64,000 bases of DNA from Actinomycetales bacterium (GTDB lineage: Bacteria; Actinomycetota; Actinomycetes; S36-B12). Positions 26,419-35,354 of this stretch are shown here, one piece after another. The notes under the pieces were generated by a model. The model searched no databases. It was not told the DNA's origin and saw only the letters and a list, made by a program, of their open reading frames with translations. Each line of letters starts with the position of its first letter. The stretch's first letter is position 1. The DNA lies in NCBI GenBank assembly GCA_018970025.1, contig JAGWXF010000009.1, positions 1 through 64,000 on the forward strand, read 5' to 3'. A program made the position numbers and the translations under genes.

Positions 26419-28038
26419 TCACCTCGCCGATTCGCCGGATGCCGGGTTCGGCTGCGTCCACACGCGCTCGCCGGCGACATAGGCCGCCAGGACCGCGATC
26501 TGCTCCGGCGCCGGCGCATCCGGGGCGAGGGGATCGTGATCGACCAGGACGAGGTCTGCGTAGGCACGCCGGTGCAGGCTGCCGGCAACCTGCTCGAGGT
26601 GGCCGCCGTAGGCCGCGCCCTGGGTGAACAGTGCCAGGGCCTGCGCCGTGGTGATCGCCTCGGCTGGATGGAAGCGGGTGCCGTCATTGCGCCGGCGGCT
26701 CACGGCCGTGCCGACATTGCCCAGGACGGACACGCTCGCCGGCACGGTGCCGGTGCTGTCCGTCCCGCCGACCAGGCGGATTCCCGCGGCCAGCAGGCTG
26801 CGCAGGGGTGCCGTCGGGCCGATCGGATCCGTGGTCATGCTGTGCAGGAACTGCGGGGTGGTGACCAGCAGTGCACCTGATGCGGCAATGAGCGGCAGGT
26901 CGTCGAGGTCGATGAAGTCGCCGCCATGCTCGATCCGATGGCGCAGCCGGTTCTGCCCGGTCGGGTCGGCGCTGAGCATCGCACGCGCTGCCATCCGCAC
27001 GCCGTTGGCATTCAGGGAGTGCATCCAGACCTGCATGTCCCGGCGTGCGGCGTCCTGCACGAACGCATCGAGCTCGTCCTGGCTCCACTTGACATCGTCC
27101 AGGGGTGCGCCCATGCCGTCATGGGCACAGCCGTTGACGAAGACCTTGATCCCGCCGAAGCGGAAGGACTCGTCCGTCTCGTCGATCCTGCGGAGCTCGC
27201 TGGCCTCGTCCAGAGTGGCCACCCCCGGGGAGATGAGGTAGTACTGCTGGCGCAGGGTCATCTGGCCGGCCCGGTGCAGGTCGCGCAGCCGCTCGACCTG
27301 ATCGAGGTTCTCCGGCATGGTGAGCACGGTGGTGGTGCCGGCGGCATTGAACATGTCCCGGCCATGGGCCATCACGGCCTCGGCGAAGCCATCAGCGGTC
27401 ACCGGCGGGGGGACCATCATGAAGACCTCGGTGACGACACCGGTCGGCACGCCCCGCGCATCCCGGTGCACGACCCCATGGAAGGGATGCCGGGCGCCTG
27501 GCTCCCACAGGCCGAGCCGCTTCAGGGCCGGGGTATTGAGGGACGCCACATGCAGGCTGGCGAACACGGCGATGGGTCGATCGGTGCTGATGCCATCGAG
27601 TTCCTCGCGGGTCAGCAGCCGGCCCTCCTGCACCTTGCGCTCCATGGAGAACGATGACCGGCACAGCAGCCAGTCCCAGTCGCCGCGCGGGCGGTCCGTC
27701 GACTGCCGGACGACCTCGAGGACCTGCGCCAGGGATTGCAGTGGCGGGGTATGGGCATGCACCCAGCCATCGGCTGTCGTGCAGGTGAGCTCGAAGTGGC
27801 AGTGGCCGTCGATGAAGCCGGGCAGGATCGATGCCTGCCGCGCATCGATGACCTCCGGCTGCGCATCGACCGTGCCCTCGCGAGCGAGGCTATCCAGCCG
27901 GCGCAGGACGCTCGCATCGTCGGCGACGAGCTCGATCCTGCCATCGCGGATCAGCAACGCCGTTGCGGCTCCGCGGCCGCTGACCGGGTCAACCGTGCGG
28001 GCATTGACGATTGCCCGCACCTCGCCGCTGCTCAGCAT
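26419..28038 (-). CDS. Metal-dependent amidohydrolase (amidohydrolase 3/YtcJ family)
   Basis: 539 residues from the ATG at 28038, which overlaps the M20 peptidase stop (ATGCTGA). The frame continues open far upstream, but that part is antisense-like and overlaps the peptidase. Motifs: FIDGHCHFE (metal HxH in strand 1), GGIKVFVNG, MHSLNANG, RHRIEHGG and GGTDSTGT (final Asp). This is the Amidohydro_3 (YtcJ-like) arrangement acting on amides, N-formyl or N-carbamoyl groups. Cytosolic. The exact substrate is unknown; adjacent M20 peptidase and MBL hydrolase genes suggest successive hydrolyses. Confidence 0.88.
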   Translation of the reverse strand: MLSSGEVRAIVNARTVDPVSGRGAATALLIRDGRIELVADDASVLRRLDSLAREGTVDAQPEVIDARQASILPGFIDGHCHFELTCTTADGWVHAHTPPLQSLAQVLEVVRQSTDRPRGDWDWLLCRSSFSMERKVQEGRLLTREELDGISTDRPIAVFASLHVASLNTPALKRLGLWEPGARHPFHGVVHRDARGVPTGVVTEVFMMVPPPVTADGFAEAVMAHGRDMFNAAGTTTVLTMPENLDQVERLRDLHRAGQMTLRQQYYLISPGVATLDEASELRRIDETDESFRFGGIKVFVNGCAHDGMGAPLDDVKWSQDELDAFVQDAARRDMQVWMHSLNANGVRMAARAMLSADPTGQNRLRHRIEHGGDFIDLDDLPLIAASGALLVTTPQFLHSMTTDPIGPTAPLRSLLAAGIRLVGGTDSTGTVPASVSVLGNVGTAVSRRRNDGTRFHPAEAITTAQALALFTQGAAYGGHLEQVAGSLHRRAYADLVLVDHDPLAPDAPAPEQIAVLAAYVAGERVWTQPNPASGESAR

Positions 28039-29324
28039 GTGCTGAGCAGTCGATGCAGGGTGCGCACGCCGAACTCCAGGGATGACACTGGCACCCGCTC
28101 GTCGATGCCGTGGAACAGCGCCGAGAAGTCCAGGTCTGGTGGCAGGCGCAACGGGCAGAAGCCGAAGCAGCGGATGCCCATCGGCCCGAAGACCTTGGCA
28201 TCGGTACCCCCGGTGAGCAGGTAGGGCACCGGGATGGCCGCCGGATCCTCGGCCAGCAGCGCCGCCGACATGCCCTCGACCAGTGCACCGTCGAAGCCGG
28301 TCTCGACGGCCACCCCGTGGACGAAGACCTCGACGTCGATACCCTCGCCAGCCAGTTCGCGCACTGAGGCCATCAGCTCGTCCTCGTGGCCGGGCAGGAA
28401 GCGTCCGTCGATCACCGCCTGCGCCGAGGAGGGAACGACGTTGTGCTGGTAGCCGGCATCGAAGCGAGTCGGATTCGCCGTGTTGCGCAGGCTGGCACCG
28501 ATGATGCGGGCCAGCCCGCCGAGGCGAGGCAGCCAGTCCGCGGATCGCTCCGGGTCCAGCTCGCAGCCGACGACGGGCTCGAGCTGCCGCAGCAGCAAGG
28601 CGACCTCGGGCAGCACATGGGTGGGGAATACCTGGCTGCCGATGCGCGATACCGCGGCAGCCAGCCGGGTGACCGCATTGTCGGGGTGGATCATCGCGCC
28701 ATGGCCGGGATTGCCGGTGGCCTGCAGGCGCATCCAGGCAAGGCCCTTCTCTGCGACCTGGACCAGGTACAGCCGTGCCTGCTCGTCCAGGGAGATGCTG
28801 AAGCCGCCGACCTCGCCGATGGCCTCGGTGCAGTCGGCGAAGACCTCGGGGTGCTCGGCCACCAGCCAGCGTGCCCCGGTGATGCTGCCGAGCTCCTCGT
28901 CGGCCATGAAGGCGATGACCAGGTCGCGCTCCGGCTGCACCCCGGTGCGGGCCCACTGCCGCAGGACGGTGACGACCATGGCGATCATGTCCTTCATGTC
29001 GACGGCCCCCCGGCCCCAGAGGCAGCCATCGCGCAGCTCGCCGCTGAAGGGATCCACCGTCCACTCCGATGCGATGGCGGGCACCACGTCGAGGTGCCCG
29101 TGGATGAGCAGTGCGGGCCTGGACGGGTCGCGGCCGGGGACGCGGGCGATGAGGTTGGTGCGCCCCGGCGTGCCCTCCAGGAGTCGACAGGTGATGCCGG
29201 CCTCCTCCAGGAGCGCGGCGACGTACTCAGCGGCCGGTCGCTCGGGCCTGCCGGGATTGCTCGTGTCGATGCGCAGCAGGTGATGCAGGATCGTGGCGAC
29301 CTCGGGCTCCTCGGCGGACGTCAT
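28032..29324 (-). CDS. M20 family metallopeptidase (ArgE/DapE/CPG2-like)
   Basis: 430 residues. M20 metal and catalytic residues: His77-x-Asp79 (LLIHGHLDVV), Asp109 (GRGAVDMKDM), catalytic Glu143 with Glu144 (ADEELGS), and a late His. The dimerisation domain GNPGHGAMIHPDNA is present. These di-zinc enzymes remove N-acyl groups or split dipeptides and carbamates. The start ATG 29324 follows the MBL gene stop by 13 bp; the open frame upstream is a shadow of that gene. No signal peptide. It fits a pathway that takes in small peptides or N-acyl amino acids through the Dpp-type transporter at 35.6-41.0 kb. Confidence 0.9.
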   Translation of the reverse strand: MTSAEEPEVATILHHLLRIDTSNPGRPERPAAEYVAALLEEAGITCRLLEGTPGRTNLIARVPGRDPSRPALLIHGHLDVVPAIASEWTVDPFSGELRDGCLWGRGAVDMKDMIAMVVTVLRQWARTGVQPERDLVIAFMADEELGSITGARWLVAEHPEVFADCTEAIGEVGGFSISLDEQARLYLVQVAEKGLAWMRLQATGNPGHGAMIHPDNAVTRLAAAVSRIGSQVFPTHVLPEVALLLRQLEPVVGCELDPERSADWLPRLGGLARIIGASLRNTANPTRFDAGYQHNVVPSSAQAVIDGRFLPGHEDELMASVRELAGEGIDVEVFVHGVAVETGFDGALVEGMSAALLAEDPAAIPVPYLLTGGTDAKVFGPMGIRCFGFCPLRLPPDLDFSALFHGIDERVPVSSLEFGVRTLHRLLSTC

Positions 29325-29337
29325 CGATGCGCGCCCA

Positions 29338-30087
29338 TCAGGCCAGGCTGCCCGGGACGGAGAGCCCACGGATCGCGGCAAGCGCTGCATCGAGGTGCAG
29401 CCGGCCGCCGGTGAGGGCGATCGGGCCGTGGCCGGGCAGGAGGGCATCGAACTCGACGTCGGCAAGGGCGCGCAGGCTGTCGAGGGACGCCTGCAGGTCG
29501 CAGTCGACCGTTGCCTGCAGGTAGATCTTGCCGCCGGCGAAGAGCGCATCACCACTGCATAGGTACGTGCGCTCGCCGCCCTCGATGAGGTACGCGGCAT
29601 GCCCGGCGCAGTGCCCCGGAGTGGGCAGGTAGCGAATGCTCAGCCGGCCGACCTGCAGCACGTCCCCGGGGTGGAGCGGCTGATCGACTGGGCAGGCGGG
29701 GTAGGCGGCGTCCGCGCCGAAGACGCCCAGGGCCCTGGCGGCGGCGAAGCTCGTCCGGTCATGGTCGGCGGACTCGATGGCAGGCGCGGCCTCGGCGGCT
29801 GCGCAGACGCGCGCGCCGAATCGATCCCGGTAGCGGCGAGCGCCTGCCGCATGGTCAGCGTGGTAGTGCGTGAGCAGCAGGGTGCCGATGCGGCTCGGGT
29901 CGCAGCCGGCGGACGTCACTGCCTGCACGAGCAGTTCCATCGACTCGTCCGAGCCCATGCCGCAGTCGATCAAGGCGAGCGCATCGCCGCCGTCGACGAG
30001 ATAGCAGTGGGCATCCGTGCCGACGGTGAGCCCGAAGCCGAAGATCGGCCCGCCCCCGACGAGCGCGATGTCATCCGTCAGCCGCAT
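29338..30087 (-). CDS. Metallo-beta-lactamase-fold hydrolase
   Basis: 249 residues. Zinc motif THYHADH (73-79), later His in LPTPGHCAGHAAY, Asp in CSGDALF and His in LLPGHGP. This is the glyoxalase-II-like MBL arrangement, usually thioester or lactone hydrolysis. Start ATG with GGGAG 7 nt upstream; it overlaps the 3' end of the binding-protein-like gene by 17 bp. The overlap zone includes a duplicated ATCGGCGATCG motif near 30113-30136. Substrate unknown. Confidence 0.88.
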   Translation of the reverse strand: MRLTDDIALVGGGPIFGFGLTVGTDAHCYLVDGGDALALIDCGMGSDESMELLVQAVTSAGCDPSRIGTLLLTHYHADHAAGARRYRDRFGARVCAAAEAAPAIESADHDRTSFAAARALGVFGADAAYPACPVDQPLHPGDVLQVGRLSIRYLPTPGHCAGHAAYLIEGGERTYLCSGDALFAGGKIYLQATVDCDLQASLDSLRALADVEFDALLPGHGPIALTGGRLHLDAALAAIRGLSVPGSLA

Positions 30088-31573
30088 CCTGGGCTCCCTT
30101 GCTTCGGCGACCGATCGGCGATCGATCGGCGATCGTCACGTTCTCATAGGCCGGGTACAGGGTGCGCGGCGTCAGGCCGAAGCCACGGACTCGCTCGCGC
30201 ACCGCGATCGACTCCATCGTCGAGACCAGCGGCAGGTACGGCAGGTGCGTCATGAACGCGCGCTGCGCGGCCGCACTCGCCTCGGCCATCGGTGCCCCGG
30301 CGGCGGCCTGCAGGAAGGCATCAAATGCCGCATCCACCGCGGGGCAGCGGGCATGCTGCCAATTGCCACCGCCCGCCTCGATGCAGTCACTGCGGCTGAA
30401 GCCCATGATGGCCTCCATCGCATCAGGCCAGAGCCACTTGGAGATGAACGCTGCGGGACCCTCGGCGACGGCGCGATAGAACGGCTCGAAGAGCGGCACC
30501 GGGCGAAGGCGCAGCTCGATGCCCTCGGCGAGCAATTGCCGGGCCACCTCCGCGGCGATCGCGCGGCCTGGGCTGGTGTCCTGGATCACGCAGTCGATCG
30601 ACATGCGCTGATCGGCTCGGCACCGGATGCCGTCGGCACCGCGTGACCATCCCAGCGCTTCGAGCACCGCACGTGCCTGCTCGGGGGGCATGGCGGGCAC
30701 GCTGCCGGGGTCGTAGTCGTCCGCACGCGCATCGGCGAGGGGGATGGGCGAGCGTCGGGCATCACCGCGCCCGGCCAGGGCCGCTGACACGATCCGCTCG
30801 CGGTCGATCAGCGCATCGAAGCAGCGGCGCACCTGCAGGTCGCCGAACCCGCGCGGATCATCGAAGTTCAGGGAGAGGGTGAACTGCGAGTCCTCCGGCT
30901 GCTCGGCATATGCCCAGCCGGCGGGGACATCCGCCCGTTCCACGTATCGCACGATGTCGACGCCCGGGTCCTGCAGGCATGCGGCTCGCTCGGCATCATC
31001 CGGCGCGGAGCTCCAGGTGATGCGGGCCGGGCCGACGTGGGGGTCGACCCGATCAGCGGTGACCGCATCGGGGGAGTACGCGATGAGTCGATACGGGCCC
31101 GTCCCGTCGGCATCCCGGATTCCGAACTCCTCGCCCAGGCGATCCCAGGCGGCTGGGTTCGCGATGGCGGTATGCGTCCCCCAGAGGAGCACGGGCAGCC
31201 GGGCGCAGGGATAGCGCAGGCCGATGGCGATCGTGCGGTCATCGACGACCGAGACCGTCTCGACCGGATCCCAGTACCAGACCTGCCTCGGCAGGCCATC
31301 ACCCCAGCGGCATCGCTCCAGGGCGGCAGCGACCGCGCGCGCATCGCATGGATCACCGCCGTGGAATCGGGCGCCCGGCCGTAGCCGCAGTCGCCAGGTG
31401 AGCCCATCCGGGTCGACCGCCCACTCCACTGCCAGGCCGGGCATCGGCCGATCGCCTGCCCCCTTGCGCAGCAGGGTCTCGAAGATCGCCACGCTCGGCG
31501 GGTCCACATGGTCGCCGCGGACGGGGTCCAGCCGGGTGAGCGGGTACTCGAAGACCTCGTGCAGGGTTCCCAC
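30071..31573 (-). CDS. Family-5 (peptide-type) substrate-binding protein without signal peptide
   Basis: 500 residues of the SBP_bac_5 fold: YPLTRLDPVRGDH, GLAVEWAVDPDGLTWRLRLRPGARFHGG, GTGPYRL, FTLSLNFDDPRGFGDLQVRRCFDALIDRERI. Unlike normal binding proteins it has no signal peptide or lipobox, and the GTG start sits 2 nt behind the SDR stop codon, leaving no room for one. It should stay in the cytoplasm. SgrR is known to use a cytosolic family-5 domain for ligand sensing, but here no DNA-binding domain is attached. It may be an intracellular ligand carrier or sensor, or a degraded gene; the ORF is intact. Confidence 0.82.
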   Translation of the reverse strand: MGTLHEVFEYPLTRLDPVRGDHVDPPSVAIFETLLRKGAGDRPMPGLAVEWAVDPDGLTWRLRLRPGARFHGGDPCDARAVAAALERCRWGDGLPRQVWYWDPVETVSVVDDRTIAIGLRYPCARLPVLLWGTHTAIANPAAWDRLGEEFGIRDADGTGPYRLIAYSPDAVTADRVDPHVGPARITWSSAPDDAERAACLQDPGVDIVRYVERADVPAGWAYAEQPEDSQFTLSLNFDDPRGFGDLQVRRCFDALIDRERIVSAALAGRGDARRSPIPLADARADDYDPGSVPAMPPEQARAVLEALGWSRGADGIRCRADQRMSIDCVIQDTSPGRAIAAEVARQLLAEGIELRLRPVPLFEPFYRAVAEGPAAFISKWLWPDAMEAIMGFSRSDCIEAGGGNWQHARCPAVDAAFDAFLQAAAGAPMAEASAAAQRAFMTHLPYLPLVSTMESIAVRERVRGFGLTPRTLYPAYENVTIADRSPIGRRSKGAQDAADG

Positions 31574-31575
31574 GA

Positions 31576-32382
31576 TCAGAAGCTGCCCTGCGGATTGATG
31601 AACACCGTGGCGTGATTGCCGCCATCGATGATGAGGTTCTGGCCGGTGGTGTAGCCCGCATCGCTGGATGCCAGGTAGGCGTAGGCCGCTGCGATTTCCT
31701 CCGGCAGCCCGAGTCGCCCCATCGGCACCAGCGGGTAGTGGGCCCGTGCGGCCTCCATCGCCTCATCGCTGCCGAGCAGGGCACGCGACAGCGGGGTATC
31801 CAGCGGCCCCGGGCTGACGCAGTTGACCCGGATCCGATGCCCGATGAGCTCGATGGCCATCGTCTGGACGAGGTTGATGATGCCGGCCTTGGAGACCCCG
31901 TAGTGGGCATCCCCGTCAGAGGCGCCCATTCCCGAGATCGATGCGGTGTACAGGATCACGCCGCCGCGGCCGGCGGCGACCATCGCGCGCGCTGCGATCT
32001 GCCCGAGGACGAAGGAGGCGGTGAGGTTGATCGCGATGACCCGGTTCCACTCCTCGTCGGTCATCTCCAGGAACGGCGCATCGCCGTCGGCACCGGCATT
32101 GCTCACCAGGATGTCCAGGCCGCCGGACGACGCGACGATCGCATCCGCGGCTGCCTGGCAGGCCGGCCGCGAGGTGACGTCCGTCGCGAAGGTCAGCACC
32201 GACGCGCCAAGGTCGCGGACCTCGCCGGCAACTCGTTCCAGTGCCTCGGCATCGCGGTCCAGCAGGCCGATCGTGCTCGCTCCCTCCTGCGCGAAGCGGA
32301 TCGCGGTGGAGCGGCCCACCCCGCTGCCCCCACCGGTGATCAGGGCGGACTTCGCGGCCAGTCGCCGGCATCCTGCGTCCAT
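31576..32382 (-). CDS. Short-chain dehydrogenase/reductase
   Basis: 268 residues, classical SDR: cofactor motif TGGGSGVGRS (16-25), LDRDAEAL after the second strand (an acidic residue favouring NAD), NAGADGD, catalytic Ser in TASISG and YGVSK active site, then VNCVSPGPLDTPL. The C-terminus IIDGG is typical. Oxidoreduction of a hydroxy/keto group is expected. AGGAG precedes the ATG. 24 bp after the aminotransferase gene; part of the catabolic operon. Confidence 0.92.
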   Translation of the reverse strand: MDAGCRRLAAKSALITGGGSGVGRSTAIRFAQEGASTIGLLDRDAEALERVAGEVRDLGASVLTFATDVTSRPACQAAADAIVASSGGLDILVSNAGADGDAPFLEMTDEEWNRVIAINLTASFVLGQIAARAMVAAGRGGVILYTASISGMGASDGDAHYGVSKAGIINLVQTMAIELIGHRIRVNCVSPGPLDTPLSRALLGSDEAMEAARAHYPLVPMGRLGLPEEIAAAYAYLASSDAGYTTGQNLIIDGGNHATVFINPQGSF

Positions 32383-32406
32383 GCGGTCTCCTATGTCCTG
32401 CGCGGC

Positions 32407-33576
32407 CTAGGCGTGGGCCGCGGCCGAGGTCAGCTGTGCGTAGGCCGGCACCAATCGGCCCAGTCCTGCGGCGATCTGCTCGTCGGCAGCAGCAAGAGTG
32501 ATGCGCAGGAAGCCCTCGCCGGCGGAGCCGAAGGCCAGGCCCGGGACGGTGCCCACCCCATGCTCGCGCAGCAGGGCCAGGGCGCAGGTCCAGGAGTCCA
32601 GCCCCGTGGCGCGGATGTCGACCATCAGGAAGAACGCGCCGTGCGGGAGCACGAACGGGACGTCGCCGTCGGCCAGCAGGCGGGCAGCAAGGTCGCGCCG
32701 TCGCCGATAGGCATCGACCATCTCGGTGACGCAGTCCTGCGGGCCGGCCAGCGCCGCCAGGGCTGCATGCTGCGACACCGTCGAGGCGCAGGACACCACC
32801 GGCTCCTGATGCAAGGACACCTGCCGGGTGAAGGCGGATGGCCCGGTCACGTAGCCGACCCGCCAGCCGGTCATCGCATAGGTCTTGGAGAAGGCGAAGA
32901 TGCTGATGACGCGATCGTCTCCGCCCAGGCTCGCGATGGACGTGCCCGGCCCATCGAAGGTGAGCTGGTCGTATGCCTCGTCCGAGATGACCCACAGGTC
33001 ATGGCGCGCGGCGATCTGCAGCACCCGGCGAAGCGTCTGGGCCGACTCCACGCTGCCGGTCGGATTGCTCGGCGAGTTCAGCAGGATCCCGCGGGTGCGG
33101 GGGGTGATCGATGCCTCGATGGCATCGGCATCAAGTGACCATCCAGCCTCGGGTCGCAGCGGATACGCAACGGGCGTCGCGTTCAGGACGTGCACCATCG
33201 CGGCGTAGTTCGACCATCCAGGATCGGGGATCAGGAGCTCGTCGCCCGGGTCGAGCAGGACCATCAGGGTGGTGTAGAGGCCGCCGCACGCACCGGTGGT
33301 GATGCAGACGCGCTCGTATCCGACGTCGATGCCGTTGACGTGGCCGAGCTTGTCGGCGACGGCCTCGCGCAGGGCGACCAGGCCATCGCCGGGGGAGTAG
33401 CCGGTGCCGCCGGCATGGGCAGCTGCCGCGGCCGCGTCGATGATGTGCGCCGGGGTGACGAAGTTCGGGTCGCCATTGGCCAGCATCACCGGGGAGTCGA
33501 CCTCTCGCGCATGCTCGAGCATGCGGCGGATCCCGGAGTGCGGGGTGTCCAGCACCCAGGGTCGGACCGTGGGCAC
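32407..33576 (-). CDS. Class I/II PLP-dependent aminotransferase
   Basis: 389 residues of the aspartate-aminotransferase fold-type I family: YSPGDGLVALREAVADK, TTGACGGLY, NPSNPTGS-like LNSPSNPTGS (Asn), SDEAYDQL (Asp/Tyr), the PLP-lysine in FAFSKTYAMTGWRVGY, and a C-terminal Arg in GEGFLRITLA. It transfers an amino group between an amino acid and a 2-oxoacid; substrate not assignable. The GTG start has GGAGG 7 nt upstream, inside the end of the EthD gene; 2 nt separate the genes. Confidence 0.9.
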   Translation of the reverse strand: MPTVRPWVLDTPHSGIRRMLEHAREVDSPVMLANGDPNFVTPAHIIDAAAAAAHAGGTGYSPGDGLVALREAVADKLGHVNGIDVGYERVCITTGACGGLYTTLMVLLDPGDELLIPDPGWSNYAAMVHVLNATPVAYPLRPEAGWSLDADAIEASITPRTRGILLNSPSNPTGSVESAQTLRRVLQIAARHDLWVISDEAYDQLTFDGPGTSIASLGGDDRVISIFAFSKTYAMTGWRVGYVTGPSAFTRQVSLHQEPVVSCASTVSQHAALAALAGPQDCVTEMVDAYRRRRDLAARLLADGDVPFVLPHGAFFLMVDIRATGLDSWTCALALLREHGVGTVPGLAFGSAGEGFLRITLAAADEQIAAGLGRLVPAYAQLTSAAAHA

Positions 33577-33578
33577 TG

Positions 33579-34286
33579 CTAGGCCTCCAGGGTTCCCGGG
33601 CCAGTCGCCGGCGGCTCGATGATGACCGACTCCGTCATCAGCCAGAAGGCGGTGCCGGTGGTCTTGGCGTAGTTGCCCACGTCATTCCAGGCCGCCTTGG
33701 CCGGCTCGGTCGACTGGGCGTCAGTGAACGCCTGGGCACTGGGGTACCACTGCTCGATGATCGCGTCGGCCTGCTCGCTGCCGACCTGGCCGCCGCGCAC
33801 CCGCGAGACGGTGTAGCCGCCGACCCCCGGAACGCTCCCGCCGATCGGCGCATGGGTGTTCGTCCAGTACTCGAAGAAGGCGTCCGGGGTGAAGTCATCG
33901 CGGCGGAAGGCGGTGCCCGCCAGCTTGATGCTCCACGGGGAGCCGGGCCGCGCGTAATCGTCGACCCGCTTGAAGACGAGCTCCTCGCAGGTTGCGACGG
34001 TCACCTGCAGGTCCGCTCGCTGGCGGACGGCCTCGGGGACGATGCCGGCGATGAGGGCGTCCGCATCGATGCCCTCGCCCCAGGCCTCGATCAGCGCGAC
34101 GAGCGGGTCGCCCTCGGCGAAGGCAGTGTCGACCGCTGAGACGATCAGCCCGGTGAGCCCGGCGTGGTCTGACGCCCGGGCGTTGCCCTCGATCTCGGCC
34201 CAGATGGCCGAACGATCCGCGTCCGGATCGCTCGTCCGGACCAGTGCCACGACCTTGCTGTGCTCACCCACGCCATGCTCACCCAC
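33579..34286 (-). CDS. EthD-domain (dimeric alpha-beta barrel) protein
   Basis: 235 residues with two ferredoxin-like halves. The second contains the EthD pattern LAGTAFRRDDFTPDAFFEYWTNTHAP..., GYTVSRVRGG, ADAIIEQWYPSAQAF. EthD-like barrels are small enzymes or accessory proteins in oxidative degradation of organic compounds. The GTG at 34286 is chosen because GGGAGG lies 7 nt upstream; GTGs at 34334 and 34271 are alternatives (a GTGGGTGAGCA direct repeat surrounds them). First gene of the nine-gene operon; its promoter must lie in 34287-34461. Confidence 0.75.
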   Translation of the reverse strand: MGEHGVGEHSKVVALVRTSDPDADRSAIWAEIEGNARASDHAGLTGLIVSAVDTAFAEGDPLVALIEAWGEGIDADALIAGIVPEAVRQRADLQVTVATCEELVFKRVDDYARPGSPWSIKLAGTAFRRDDFTPDAFFEYWTNTHAPIGGSVPGVGGYTVSRVRGGQVGSEQADAIIEQWYPSAQAFTDAQSTEPAKAAWNDVGNYAKTTGTAFWLMTESVIIEPPATGPGTLEA

Positions 34287-34372
34287 GTCAAGCCCTCCCG
34301 GCTGTGCCGATGCGAGGAGGCCCATCGGGGCCACCTCGCGCGATGCTAGCCGGGCGATCAGCCGAAGATGGG

Positions 34373-34388
34373 AAAATCTCGCGATTTT
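34373..34388. promoter_or_regulatory. AAAATC-N4-GATTTT inverted repeat upstream of the catabolic operon
   Basis: Six-bp arms around TCGC, in a locally AT-rich patch of a GC-rich genome, between the GntR gene end and the EthD gene start. It contains TCGCGA, also the core of the ATCGCGAT sites at 35257-35335. Plausible operator of the adjacent GntR regulator. Confidence 0.4.
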
Positions 34389-34461
34389 GCCGGAATCCCG
34401 TTACCGACCTCGATCGTGAGCTCGCTTCAGATCGAGATCTCGATTTCGAGCTCGAAGTCGA

Positions 34462-35124
34462 TCACCCGTCGACGCCAGGGCGGAGGATCAACTCGGCGGT
34501 AAGGCCGATGTGCTGACGCAGGGCGGCGATGGCTGCCTCGGTATCGCGGCTGACCACGAGCTCGCAGATCCGCCGGTGATTGTCGTCGTGCTGGGCCTCG
34601 GTGAGCTCCCCGGGCCGATCCGACCAGCGGCGGTAGACCTCGCCGGCATCGCGGAGCGAGGCGGCGATCCCGACCAGTCGCCGGTTCGAGCAGCCATCCA
34701 GGATGGCCATGTGGAAGCGGGCATGGGCCTCGGCCCATTCGTCCGCGATGGTGCCGTCCGGCTCATGCAGGGGAAGGCGGCTGAGGTGGTGATGCGCAGC
34801 GAGGACCTGCGCCTCCCACTCCAGGGAGCCCTCCGCCAGGGATCGCTCCAGGACGAGGGTCTCGACCTCGGTGGCCGCCTCGGTGAGCTGCTGGAGGTCC
34901 TCCTGGTCGATGGAGACCACGCGGACCCCTTGCTGGGGGGCCGCCATCGCGAGCCCCTGGCCGACGAGCCGGGGCAGTGCCTCGCGGATCACGCCGCTGC
35001 TCACCCCGTACTGCTCGCTGAGCGCCTCGACCCGAAGCCTGGAGCCGGGCTGAAAGCGGCCATTGAGGATGTCGGCACGCAGTTGACGGAACGCCTCGTC
35101 GGTACGGCTCGACCTGGACGGCAT
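34462..35124 (-). CDS. FadR-type GntR regulator (FCD domain)
   Basis: 220 residues. N-terminal winged HTH (LRADILNGRFQPGSRLRVEALS.., YGVSSGVIREALPRLVGQGL) and a C-terminal all-helical FCD ligand domain with the metal-ligand pattern (FHMAILDGCSN, HDDNHRRICELVV, LRQHIGL). It lies between the catabolic operon (same strand, downstream) and the divergent transporter, so it most likely controls both in response to the pathway substrate or an intermediate. The upstream region to 35354 carries three ATCGCGAT palindromes. Confidence 0.9.
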   Translation of the reverse strand: MPSRSSRTDEAFRQLRADILNGRFQPGSRLRVEALSEQYGVSSGVIREALPRLVGQGLAMAAPQQGVRVVSIDQEDLQQLTEAATEVETLVLERSLAEGSLEWEAQVLAAHHHLSRLPLHEPDGTIADEWAEAHARFHMAILDGCSNRRLVGIAASLRDAGEVYRRWSDRPGELTEAQHDDNHRRICELVVSRDTEAAIAALRQHIGLTAELILRPGVDG

Positions 35125-35256
35125 GCGTCATTACAGCACGGGGCATTCCAGCGATCCTGCTGATCTGTCCCGAATCCTGGGAATCCCTAGATTCCCGCTC
35201 GGAACGTGGGGTTGTCGCTCGGGGCGTGGCAGGTACGCGACGGCGGGTGATCGAAC

Positions 35257-35335
35257 ATCGCGATACGGAAGTAATCGCGATATTTCCTCGAATCACCAGT
35301 TTTCTGTGCTTGACTTCGGATGATCCGATCGCGAT
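35257..35335. repeat. Three copies of palindrome ATCGCGAT in the regulatory gap
   Basis: Perfect 8-bp palindromes at 35257-35264, 35274-35281 and 35328-35335. The gap also has a TTGACT -35-like element (35310-35315) about 17 bp before the third copy. The cluster between a GntR gene and the divergent small ORF suggests regulator binding sites. Confidence 0.45.
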
Positions 35336-35354
35336 CGACTCAGAGGGGAGTTCC

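Noticed and set aside
28039-29064. 342-codon N-terminal extension of the amidohydrolase frame
   Set aside because: It overlaps the M20 peptidase gene in another frame and is compositionally a shadow; the ATG at 28038 starts the amidohydrolase domain.
34411-34460. Palindromic TCGAGATCTCGA-rich stretch as terminator or attachment site
   Set aside because: Repeats of TCGA/GATC are short and there is no T-run or flanking duplication; evidence too thin.
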